Position numbers and translations under genes: made by a program
The notes under the pieces: model-generated
Databases searched by the model: none
What the model saw: only the letters and a program-made list of their open reading frames with translations
Told to the model about the DNA's origin: nothing
In this document: piece by piece, positions 1 through 5,423 of the stretch
Numbering within the stretch: position 1 is the stretch's first letter
How the letters are laid out: each line of letters opens with the position of its first letter
Source: DASQGA01 sp035535315
GTDB taxonomy: Bacteria; Actinomycetota; Thermoleophilia; Gaiellales; Gaiellaceae
DNA length: 5,533 bases
Assembly: GCA_035535315.1 (NCBI GenBank)
Contig: DATLQD010000029.1
Span: 1 to 5,533, forward strand
Direction of reading: 5' to 3'

Positions 1-614
1 TTGCCGCCACCGTGCCCGTTTTCGTCCTTCTTGCCGTCACCGTGGCCTTCGCCATCCTTCTCGCCTTCACAGTTCCCTTCGTCGTCCTTCTTGCCGTGAT
101 CGTCCTTGTCGCCCTTCCTTCCGGCTCCTTTGCCGGACTCACTGTTGCGCGTGTCGCCTGATCCGTCTGGCGCCAACGACGTAGGAGTCGTGACGGGTGG
201 CGGCGCAGGAGGCTCGACGGGCGAGGTCGGCTCGACGGGCGAGGTCGGCTCGGTCGGCTCGGTCGGCGCCGGACTATTTCCATCACCACTCCCGTTCCCG
301 CTTCCGCCAGGGCTCGCTCCACCGTCGTTTTCGGGCTGATCGAAGCCCTCGGAGGGAGAACTCGATGGGGAAGGCGCAAGGGACGCGGTCGAGCCGCTGG
401 CGGCGGGCCCACCCTCCGTCTCATCCTGCGAGGGGCTCGTCGATGGGAGGGCCTGCACCTCGATGACCGGCGTGTTTCCCTGATTCCGGCCGCTTGGAGG
501 GCGGAGGTCGGCGATGATGTCGACATCGGTGATGATCCTCGCAGCGAGGAGCAGCACGGCGAAGACGCCTCCGACCGCGAGGCCCCATACAACTACTCCG
601 ATCGCCTTCCTCAT
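1..614 (-). CDS. Membrane-anchored low-complexity protein, partial (3' end outside window)
   Basis: I do not recognise a family. The minus-strand frame is open from an ATG at 614 to the left edge, giving about 204 residues with no stop. Residues 1-4 are MRKA, followed by one hydrophobic helix at about residues 5-27, then an apparently extracytoplasmic region. The middle is rich in Pro, Ser, Thr and Gly and contains tandem PTE and PTSPVE units at about residues 117-134. From about residue 166 the chain becomes Lys/Asp/Glu/Gly/His-rich with repeated GKKD-type units and a single Cys. A purine-rich AGAGGAG lies 13 bases upstream of the ATG, a long spacing, so the start is likely but not certain. 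The gene follows the DUF72 gene after a 46-base gap on the same strand and may be co-transcribed. The architecture (short cytoplasmic end, one helix, disordered linker, charged tail) suggests a wall-spanning or surface protein. Divalent-cation binding by the acidic tail is only a guess. Confidence 0.72.
   Translation of the reverse strand, partial: MRKAIGVVVWGLAVGGVFAVLLLAARIITDVDIIADLRPPSGRNQGNTPVIEVQALPSTSPSQDETEGGPAASGSTASLAPSPSSSPSEGFDQPENDGGASPGGSGNGSGDGNSPAPTEPTEPTSPVEPTSPVEPPAPPPVTTPTSLAPDGSGDTRNSESGKGAGRKGDKDDHGKKDDEGNCEGEKDGEGHGDGKKDENGHGGG
213..266. repeat. In-frame coding tandem repeat (18 bp x2 plus 9 bp x2)
   Basis: An 18-base unit, ctcgacgggcgaggtcgg, occurs twice in direct succession at 213-230 and 231-248. 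It is followed by a shortened 9-base unit, ctcggtcgg, twice at 249-257 and 258-266. Unit lengths are multiples of three, so on the minus strand they encode PTE, PTE, PTSPVE, PTSPVE in the linker of the membrane-anchored protein. This looks like slippage-generated variation in a disordered linker. Copy number may differ between strains. Confidence 0.85.
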
Positions 615-660
615 TGACCCGCAATCACTCCTCTTGTCCGGGCCGCAGAGTCCCCCAACT

Positions 661-1593
661 TCATTCGACCGGCACGCCTGCTTCCTTTAGCACTTCCCTC
701 AGCATAAGCGCATTTTCAGGGGCTTGGGCAGTCCAGCCGCTACCGTCAGGTTCTTGGCTGCGGCCATTGTTGTTGAAGAACGCAAAGGCCTGTTCGGCTT
801 CCTCTGCAAGCATCCCGAGCGGGCCCGCCCATTCGCGGAGCTCATCCTCAGAGTAAAGATAATTGAACCGCTCGGCGGCGCTTTTGCCCCGCACGTTCCA
901 GGTTGATGCGTTGCGTCCGTGGAAGCGGACATAGGACGTCGGGCTCGTCAAGGCGACGACGGTCGGCACGAGGTTCTTCGCCTCGGTCTTGGGTGCGTCC
1001 ACGATCACGTTGGTCGCTCCCAGGCTCTCGAGGAACGCGAGCGTGTCCGTGCGGTGTTCCTCGTCGAGCCAGCTCCGGTGCCGGAACTCGACGAGCACGT
1101 CATGCCCCTCGAGCCGTTCGCGGGCCCATGTGAGGTAGGCGAGCGACGAATCGCGGTAGACGATGTACGACGGGAACTGGAGCAGGATCCCGCCGAGCTT
1201 GCCGGCTGCACGCAGGGGCTCGAGCCCGGAGAGAAACCGTGCGAACACCTCAGCGCGAAACTCCCTCGGCGGTCGGTCGACCCGTCCACGCTCATCAGTC
1301 TGAGCGGCGCCTCGGAGGTCGGGCGGAAGCTGCTCGGCCCTGACGGGATGGCGTGTCATGATCCCGAACGCCTTCACGTGGAAGATGAACCCCTCCGGGG
1401 TCCGCTCGGCCCAACGTGCGGCCATCTCAGGTTCGGGCAACCGGTAGTAGGTGGAATCGACCTCGACCGCGCTGAAGTGCTCGGCGTAGAACCGAAGACG
1501 CGCCTCCGCCCCCTTTACCTCGCGCGGGTACCAGTGCTCTACGAGCGACTTGTCCGCCCAGGAGCAGGTGCCGACGCGGATCGGAGTCGCCAT
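661..1593 (-). CDS. DUF72 (YecE-like) family protein
   Basis: This 310-residue protein covers the full usual length of the DUF72/YecE family, which has a TIM-barrel-like fold and no firmly established reaction. Family landmarks visible in order are GTCSWAD (8-14), EVDSTYY (44-50), FHVKA with a following TR (71-81), LLQFP (137-141), VEFRHRSW (168-175), YVRFHGRN (221-228), the YLYSEDEL segment (245-252) and FFNNN near the C-terminus (272-276). The conserved acidic, His and Arg residues in these motifs are intact, so it should be functional. The ATG at 1593 is well placed because only six residues separate it from the first conserved strand. No Shine-Dalgarno sequence is visible before it. A TAAGCT hexamer (minus strand, 1605-1600) sits five bases before the ATG and could be the -10 of a leaderless transcript, but this is weak. 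A strong palindrome begins 24 bases upstream. The neighbours do not suggest a specific pathway. Confidence 0.97.
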   Translation of the reverse strand: MATPIRVGTCSWADKSLVEHWYPREVKGAEARLRFYAEHFSAVEVDSTYYRLPEPEMAARWAERTPEGFIFHVKAFGIMTRHPVRAEQLPPDLRGAAQTDERGRVDRPPREFRAEVFARFLSGLEPLRAAGKLGGILLQFPSYIVYRDSSLAYLTWARERLEGHDVLVEFRHRSWLDEEHRTDTLAFLESLGATNVIVDAPKTEAKNLVPTVVALTSPTSYVRFHGRNASTWNVRGKSAAERFNYLYSEDELREWAGPLGMLAEEAEQAFAFFNNNGRSQEPDGSGWTAQAPENALMLREVLKEAGVPVE

Positions 1594-1616
1594 GCGTGCA
1601 GCTTACGAGCGTGCCC

Positions 1617-1676
1617 GGGGACGGGCGGATAGGCTGAAAGCCCGCATCCGTTCCCCCGGGACAAGGGACCGTCCCC
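1617..1676. repeat. Complex palindromic element, REP-like (GGGAC/GTCCC)
   Basis: This intergenic segment contains nested inverted repeats. The outer arms are ggggacgg at 1617-1624 and ccgtcccc at 1669-1676. An inner hairpin pairs cggat (1626-1630) with atccg (1646-1650), and inside that ggct (1632-1635) with agcc (1639-1642) around a gaa loop. The right half also holds the compact palindrome gggaccgtccc (1665-1675), preceded by another gggac (1658-1662). The GGGAC...GTCCC theme resembles REP-type extragenic palindromes that are mobilised by RAYT transposases in many genomes; that link is from memory and not proven here. It could also fold in the RNA as a 5' leader structure of the DUF72 gene. 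No transposase is nearby and no second copy occurs in the window. Confidence 0.5.
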
Positions 1677-1712
1677 GAGCAATGTCGACCTTAACGCTCG
1701 GAGCGCTCGAGG

Positions 1713-1737
1713 CAAAATCGGGCGACAGCCCCTGCCC
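1713..1737 (-). terminator. Weak terminator-like hairpin
   Basis: On the minus strand, immediately after the stop of the transmembrane fragment, a GGGC...GCCC dyad (1737-1720), with possible inner CAG/CTG pairing, is followed by GATTTT (1719-1714). The stem is short and interrupted, and the T-run has only four bases, so this is a suggestive rather than convincing intrinsic terminator. If real, it would end transcription from the hydrolase and DUF5519 genes and separate them from the DUF72 gene. Confidence 0.28.
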
Positions 1738-1835
1738 TAGATCTCGACCCCGATTGTCCGGAAGAAGCAGAGCGCGCTCGAGTACCAGACACCGACGAGC
1801 ACGGCGAAGAGGAGGCCTCCGGCACTCGGCGCGAC
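1737..1835 (-). pseudogene. 3' fragment of a transmembrane-protein reading frame, no start
   Basis: A minus-strand frame ends with TAG at 1739-1737. Its last 30 or so residues form a convincing membrane helix and tail: roughly PSAGGLLFAVLVGVWYSS followed by ALCFFRTIGVEI. Of the last 26 codons, about 24 end in G or C, a strong coding signature in this genome, and that signature fades upstream of about 1835. The frame stays open back to 1968 but has no ATG or TTG, and its only GTG (1802-1800) lies inside the helix and would give a 21-residue peptide. The upstream part overlaps the end of the DUF5519 gene in another frame. The likeliest reading is a decayed or frameshifted remnant of a small membrane protein. 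A tiny transmembrane peptide started at the GTG is an alternative: a GGAGG stands 12 bases upstream of it, farther than usual. I cannot name the family. Confidence 0.4.
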
Positions 1836-1867
1836 GTTTCTGCGTCTCGTGCGAAGCGGTAGACGAT

Positions 1868-2272
1868 CTAGACTGGCGGCTCGGCCTTGCTCGCCTCCGC
1901 CGGCGGCCCGTCGCGGGCCACCACCCGGTCGTAGTTGAGTCGCAGCAACTGGATCACGTCTCGGACGTCAGCCTGATCCTCGATTCTGCGCGCGGCCGGA
2001 CCCGGCTTATCGGGGAAGACGGGGTGGTGCACCACCCGACCCTGCTCGAAGAGGTCGGCCCAGACCTGCTTCGGGAAGAAGAAGTGGGCGGCGTGGTCGC
2101 CGTGCAGGTGCCCGATCTCCCGGCGACCAACTTTGAAGGCGAACTCGCCGCGCCGGCCGGCGCCTGCCTCCACTCCCGGCCAGGAGGCGACTTCCTCGGT
2201 GATCTGCTCGCTTGCTGTTGGTGGCTTCGTGATCGTGGTCCTCAATGTCCGAGACCTGGCCCAGATCATCAT
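1868..2272 (-). CDS. DUF5519 / 'luciferase' domain protein
   Basis: This small 134-residue protein matches the family annotated as luciferase-domain protein (DUF5519, Pfam family 'Luciferase'). Members are short single-domain proteins whose bacterial function is unknown; light emission should not be assumed. Visible landmarks are an amphipathic start (TASEQITEEV), WPGV (31-34), a strand pair GEFAFKVG and REIGHLHG (42-58), then HFFFPKQVWADL, the HHPVFPDKPG turn (82-91), and the C-terminal helix DVRDVIQLLRLNYDR. The His residues in the GHLHGDH and VVHHP segments are the most characteristic. Two ATG codons stand in tandem at 2272 and 2269; GGAAGG lies 3 to 6 bases upstream of them, supporting this start. 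The first 18 or so residues are basic and not part of the domain. The gene follows the hydrolase by 81 bases on the same strand, so they may share a transcript. Confidence 0.9.
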   Translation of the reverse strand: MMIWARSRTLRTTITKPPTASEQITEEVASWPGVEAGAGRRGEFAFKVGRREIGHLHGDHAAHFFFPKQVWADLFEQGRVVHHPVFPDKPGPAARRIEDQADVRDVIQLLRLNYDRVVARDGPPAEASKAEPPV

Positions 2273-2353
2273 GCACCTTCCACTGCAGCTGAAGTCGAGT
2301 TTTCCCGCGCGGTCTACATGTCGCAGACCTCCCGCCCGGGCTCTTCGAACCCC

Positions 2354-3055
2354 CTAGCGCAACTTCGCGGGCATCGCAGTGCGTACTGCCTGAGCCACGA
2401 CTGGAGGAAGCCAGCCTTGTACCGCGGCGGCCACCGCCTGGAGGTCCGTCCTCAAGCTGTGATCGCCAGACACCTGCACCACCATGCGACGCGCGGTGGC
2501 TGGCGGAATGCCGAACCGGTCGCGCGCACCCTGCACGACCAACGTCGGGACCGTCACTTCGTCGAGCTCGTGTAGACGGCTCGGTGTTGCGGACGCCCCT
2601 GAGCGGCGTGGCGGCTGCAGTGGGAACGCGAGGCAAAGCACCGCCACGGCGCCGGTCGCCTCCGCGGTGCGGCAGGCCACCCGCGCGCCCAAGGAGCGAC
2701 CCCCGACGACGAGCGCCAACCCACTCAGCTCGTTCGCGAGCAGATGGTCGACCACCGCCATCCAGGCGGCGTCCAGGTGGTGGGCCGGAGCGGGAGCGCG
2801 TCGCCCGGAGACGCGGTAGGGCTGCTCGACGAGCGCGACGCTCAGCCCTTCCGAGCGCGCGACGCCCGCCACCGCCACCAGATCTAGCGAAGTTACTCCT
2901 CCAGCGGCTCCATGACCGAGGACAAGCGCGGCGCTCGGCTCGTCCGCGGAATCCAGATGGACGTTCGCCCGACCGTGTGGGGTGTCCACTTCGAGGATTG
3001 TCACCAGGTGATGCTGGCAGACTCGATCCGTTCGTGTCGGCGAGCGTGGCAGCAT
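2354..3055 (-). CDS. Alpha/beta hydrolase, KANL3/Tex30 type
   Basis: This is a 233-residue alpha/beta-hydrolase-fold protein of the short KANL3/Tex30-like group, cytoplasmic and of unknown substrate. The oxyanion-region motif LVLGHGAAGG is at 44-53. The nucleophile elbow is GGRSLGAR with Ser121 in G-R-S-L-G. The FPLQPP loop typical of this group is at 144-149. The acid Asp179 follows VVQGAR, and the catalytic His199 is in SGDHSL. The whole triad is therefore present and an active hydrolase is expected, perhaps an esterase or dienelactone-hydrolase relative. The start is uncertain. The ATG at 3055 has only a modest GAAGG three bases before it, and the first 17 residues look unrelated to the fold. 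A GTG at 3004, which would begin VTILEVDTPHG, is an alternative just ahead of the first strand. The gene is divergent from the ferritin-like genes across a 141-base gap. Confidence 0.92.
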   Translation of the reverse strand: MLPRSPTRTDRVCQHHLVTILEVDTPHGRANVHLDSADEPSAALVLGHGAAGGVTSLDLVAVAGVARSEGLSVALVEQPYRVSGRRAPAPAHHLDAAWMAVVDHLLANELSGLALVVGGRSLGARVACRTAEATGAVAVLCLAFPLQPPRRSGASATPSRLHELDEVTVPTLVVQGARDRFGIPPATARRMVVQVSGDHSLRTDLQAVAAAVQGWLPPVVAQAVRTAMPAKLR

Positions 3056-3082
3056 CCGCCTTCGCGTGACGAGGCTGCGGAT

Positions 3083-3108
3083 CCCTCCCTCCGATCCGTG
3101 GAGGGGGG
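3083..3108. promoter_or_regulatory. Inverted repeat in the divergent intergenic region
   Basis: CCCTCC (3087-3092) and GGAGGG (3100-3105) form a six-base inverted repeat around a seven-base centre. It lies within a pyrimidine-rich then purine-rich stretch, between the divergent hydrolase and ferritin-like genes and directly before a candidate -35 box. The position would suit a regulator binding site or a leader hairpin for the hydrolase transcript. No known operator is recognised. Confidence 0.3.
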
Positions 3109-3137
3109 TTGAAAAGCTTCGGTACGGGGAGGAAAAT
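3109..3137 (+). promoter_or_regulatory. Candidate sigma70-type promoter for the ferritin-like gene cluster
   Basis: TTGAAA (3109-3114) matches five of six bases of the consensus -35 box. After exactly 17 bases comes GAAAAT (3132-3137), four of six matches to a -10 box. It would give a leader of about 50 bases before the ATG at 3197. The match is moderate and unverified, but this is the best placed promoter in the divergent region. Confidence 0.3.
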
Positions 3138-3196
3138 GGCCAAGCGAGGATTGCGGCGACTGCGGCTTCTCTCCTCGTAGGCGTAAGGGGAGGTGT

Positions 3197-3853
3197 ATGT
3201 CAGACTCAGACGACCTGAACGCGTCCGCCGAGGATGGGGGCTGGAGAAATGTCGGGGCGGAGGCTTTCGCCTCCCGATCGGATGTTCTGAAGCGAGCCGC
3301 CGCTGCGGGGGGCGCCGTCGTCGCAGGCGGCCTGCTCATCGCCGGCCTTCCGAAAGTGGCAGCTTCGGCTCGCTCCCAGGAGCAAGACGTTCGCATCCTC
3401 AACTACTTGCTTCGGCTCGAGTACGTAATGGCGGCCTTCTACGAGACGGCAGCTGCTGAGGGGCAGTTGACCGGCGAAATCCAGCAATTCGTCTCAGTCG
3501 TGGGGGAACACGAGCGGAAGCACATTGCCCTTCTCCTGGGCATTCTCGGAGATGATGCCGATCCGGAGCCCTCAGTCGATTTCGGCCCTGGGACCAGTAG
3601 TCCCAGCGAGGTGGGAGCGACGGCGCACATGCTCGAGGAAACGGCTTCAGCCGCGTACATTGGCCAGGGGGCCAACCTCACGAAAGGCGTAATGATCGAC
3701 GCTGCAAGAATCACGTCGGTTGAGGCTCGCCACGCCGCTTGGATCGCTGACATCCTCCAAAGGGACCCTGCTCCGGCCCCCGCCGATCCGGCGAAATCTC
3801 CGAAACAGGTGTCCGCGGCGCTTCGAAGAGCCGGAGTCTCGATCTCGGACTAG
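3197..3853 (+). CDS. Exported or membrane-anchored ferritin-like domain protein (first of a pair)
   Basis: This 218-residue protein belongs to the ferritin-like superfamily (Pfam Ferritin_2 type), a four-helix bundle that can hold a di-iron or other metal site. After an acidic N-terminus, residues 26-33 read SRSDVLKR and are followed by a hydrophobic Ala/Gly-rich segment (about 34-51), then an ASA site before RSQEQD. This is a Tat-like export signal or an anchor, but the second Arg of the twin pair is Ser. The four helices show the expected ligands: Glu75 in RLEYVMAAFYE, Glu106 and His109 in EHERKH, Glu147 in MLEETASAAY, and Glu176 with His179 in SVEARHAAW. Full ligand conservation suggests metal binding; iron storage, oxidase or stress roles cannot be told apart. 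A strong AAGGGGAGG ends three bases before the ATG. The gene leads a plus-strand cluster, with its paralogue 47 bases downstream. Confidence 0.93.
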   Translation: MSDSDDLNASAEDGGWRNVGAEAFASRSDVLKRAAAAGGAVVAGGLLIAGLPKVAASARSQEQDVRILNYLLRLEYVMAAFYETAAAEGQLTGEIQQFVSVVGEHERKHIALLLGILGDDADPEPSVDFGPGTSSPSEVGATAHMLEETASAAYIGQGANLTKGVMIDAARITSVEARHAAWIADILQRDPAPAPADPAKSPKQVSAALRRAGVSISD

Positions 3854-3900
3854 AGCTCAATGGAACGCCGTCGTCCTACACCAAGAGAAAAGAGGGAGTC

Positions 3901-4593
3901 ATGTCCGACCTAACCCTCGAAGAGCTCGACCAAGACGGCGCGATCCAGGAGGGGATCGCCGGGTTGTACGGGCACTCGCGCGCGGATTTCCTGCGCAAGG
4001 CGGTGGTTGGCGGAGGCGTTCTCATGGCGGCGCTCTCGGTGCCGCCTCGGGTGGAAGGGGCGGCGTCGAGCGACGTGCGGATCTTCCAGTTCGCTCTCAA
4101 CTTCGAATATCTGCAATCCACCTTCTATACCGAGACCGAACGCCTCGGCACGATCGCCAAGATGGCGGCCAGGAAGGCCCTCTGGGCGCGGACGCTCGGC
4201 GCGCACGAGCGAGCACACGTCGCGATCATCAAGAAGGTGCTCGGACCGGCAGCCGGCAAGAGACCTTTCTTCAACTTCCGCGGGAACACGGAGAGCGAGG
4301 ACCGCTTCACGAGAACCGCCGTGGCCATGGAGGACCTGACGACGGCGCTTCTGACCGGCTTGACTCCGAAATTGAAAGATCAGGGGCTCACGGCCGCCGC
4401 CTTCTCGCTCATGACTGTGGAAGCACGGCACGCGGCCTGGGCCCGCCACCTCGTTGGCGTCCTGCCGGTCGCGAGCGCGTTCGATGAGCCGAAGTCGCTC
4501 AACGGAGTCGATCGAATTGTGGCATCAACCCGTTTCATCAGCACGCTCAGACCTCGGACGACGACAAGCCGCAACCCTCGATTCACCGGATAG
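3901..4593 (+). CDS. Exported or membrane-anchored ferritin-like domain protein (second of a pair)
   Basis: This 230-residue protein is a second Ferritin_2-type ferritin-like protein, a divergent paralogue of the one just upstream. Residues 26-33 are SRADFLRK, followed by a hydrophobic stretch at about 34-48: a Tat-like signal or anchor with Ala in place of the second twin Arg, at the same position as in the first protein. Probable metal ligands are Glu69 (ALNFEYLQSTFY), Glu103 and His106 (AHERAH), Glu144 (AMEDLTTALL), and Glu174 with His177 (TVEARHAAW), all conserved. The loop between helices 2 and 3 differs from the first copy, carrying FFNFRGN. AGAGGGAG just ahead of the ATG supports the start. 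The last 16 or so residues are basic and Thr/Arg-rich, lie outside the bundle, and overlap the open upstream part of the L,D-transpeptidase frame. The pair could form a heteromer or act separately; the sequence cannot decide. Confidence 0.93.
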   Translation: MSDLTLEELDQDGAIQEGIAGLYGHSRADFLRKAVVGGGVLMAALSVPPRVEGAASSDVRIFQFALNFEYLQSTFYTETERLGTIAKMAARKALWARTLGAHERAHVAIIKKVLGPAAGKRPFFNFRGNTESEDRFTRTAVAMEDLTTALLTGLTPKLKDQGLTAAAFSLMTVEARHAAWARHLVGVLPVASAFDEPKSLNGVDRIVASTRFISTLRPRTTTSRNPRFTG

Positions 4594-4835
4594 TCGACAT
4601 CTCACCGCCCGCCGTAGCCTCCCTGCTCGTTGCCTCGGCTCTGTTAGTCGGCGCCTACACCCTTCGCTCCCCGGCCCCGCGGGCGTCGCCTTCGGCCGCG
4701 ACTCCTCTCCCGTCAGGGGGGGCCGGCCTCGACTCGATCCACGGAGTCGCCGTTCCGGCACCGGTCAAACCCGCGTTTACCCCGTCGACGCCGGTCCTTC
4801 TGCCCACATCCGACAAGCTCGCGCGCTGGGCGCTC
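4488..4835 (+). other. Probable N-terminal coding extension of the L,D-transpeptidase, start unresolved
   Basis: The transpeptidase frame has no stop from 4488 onward, and the stretch before its first GTG (4836) looks coding. From about 4593 it reads VDISPPAVASLLVASALL and then VGAYTLRSP, a membrane helix or signal segment at about 4605-4664. A Pro/Ala/Ser-rich linker follows and runs straight into the conserved domain. Third positions are mostly G or C. Yet no ATG, GTG or TTG occurs in this frame between 4488 and 4836. The possibilities are a non-standard start (for example ATT at 4581 or CTG at 4623), a sequencing indel that removed the start, or translation entering from the ferritin-like gene. 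The hydrophobic helix and the catalytic domain share one frame, so any indel must lie before about 4605. Confidence 0.65.
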
Positions 4836-5423
4836 GTGCGGTTCGCCGTCCGGGCCCGCAGCGAGCCCAGGACGGACGCTCACGTCGTCGCCACCGTGGC
4901 GAGACGAACTCCGGAGGGGACGTCGAACATCGTCCTCGTCCTGGGACGCAAGACCGACGAGACGGGACGACTCTGGGTTCACATCCGTCTGCCCGTTCTG
5001 CCGAACAACTTGACGGCGTGGATTCCCCGCTCGGCACTCGGCGGTTACGGGGTCGTCCGGACGCACCTCGTGGTCGACCTCGAACGGCTGACGGCCACGC
5101 TCTATCGCAACCGGCGCGAGATCTTCCGCGCGGACGTTGGTGGAGGACAGGGCGCGTGGCCTACGCCCAGAGGTGAATTCTATATCCGTAACAAGTTGAC
5201 CGGCTACTCGAGTCCGATGTATGGACCGCTTGCGTTCGGGACGAGCGCACGCTCAGATGTGCTTACCGACTGGCCGGCCGGCGGCTACATCGGGATTCAT
5301 GGCACAGATCGGCCGGAGCTCCTTCCCGGGCGCGTCTCTCACGGGTGCATCCGCCTCCGCAACCCGGACATTCTGAGGCTTGCCGAGCTGATGCCGGTCG
5401 GGACACCGCTCACGATCCGATGA
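4836..5423 (+). CDS. L,D-transpeptidase (YkuD domain)
   Basis: This is an enzyme of the YkuD/L,D-transpeptidase family. Such enzymes cleave a tetrapeptide stem of peptidoglycan and form 3-3 (or related) cross-links outside the membrane through a catalytic Cys. From the first standard start, a GTG, 195 residues are encoded. Residues 1-72 form an SH3-like wall-binding segment that includes LWVHIRLPVLPNN and WIPRSALGGYG. The catalytic domain follows: HLVVDLERLTATLYRN, the TPRGEFYI strand (110-117), His155 in IHGT, and SHGCIRLRN with His169, Cys171 and Arg173. All catalytic residues are present. The GTG start would leave out any export signal and is poorly supported by ribosome-binding sequence; the real protein almost certainly begins upstream with the hydrophobic segment described separately. 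The gene follows the ferritin-like pair on the same strand and its TGA overlaps the next start, so co-expression is likely. Confidence 0.93.
   Translation: MRFAVRARSEPRTDAHVVATVARRTPEGTSNIVLVLGRKTDETGRLWVHIRLPVLPNNLTAWIPRSALGGYGVVRTHLVVDLERLTATLYRNRREIFRADVGGGQGAWPTPRGEFYIRNKLTGYSSPMYGPLAFGTSARSDVLTDWPAGGYIGIHGTDRPELLPGRVSHGCIRLRNPDILRLAELMPVGTPLTIR

Noticed and set aside
919..1632. Plus-strand 237-codon frame antisense to the DUF72 gene
   Set aside because: It mirrors the codon structure of the DUF72 gene and shows no motif of its own.
1695..1705. CGCTCGGAGCG palindrome as an operator
   Set aside because: It is a short GC-rich palindrome without a recognised regulator consensus; chance occurrence is likely in this composition.
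1550..2575. Long plus-strand open frame (341 codons)
   Set aside because: It is antisense to the DUF5519 gene and to the ends of the DUF72 and hydrolase genes, with Arg/His-rich low-quality composition and no domain.
2007..3143. Long minus-strand open frame (378 codons) across the hydrolase and DUF5519 genes
   Set aside because: The translation is dominated by Arg, Gly, Ser and Pro with no recognisable fold, and it overlaps two well-supported genes in another frame. Long spurious frames are expected at this GC content.
3145..3177. cgagga/tcctcg pairing in the leader of the first ferritin-like gene as a riboswitch or iron-responsive structure
   Set aside because: It is only a six-base stem with a loop of 21 bases and no known riboswitch core.
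3910..4449. Minus-strand 179-codon frame opposite the second ferritin-like gene
   Set aside because: It is an antisense shadow of a strongly supported gene and has no family features.
4488..4593. Programmed -1 frameshift joining the second ferritin-like protein to the L,D-transpeptidase
   Set aside because: The frames have the right relation, but I find no slippery heptamer or obvious downstream structure in the overlap. An indel or non-standard start is simpler.
4716..4722. Run of seven G as the indel explaining the missing transpeptidase start
   Set aside because: The hydrophobic N-terminal segment upstream of the run is already in the same frame as the catalytic domain, so an error here would not explain the missing start.
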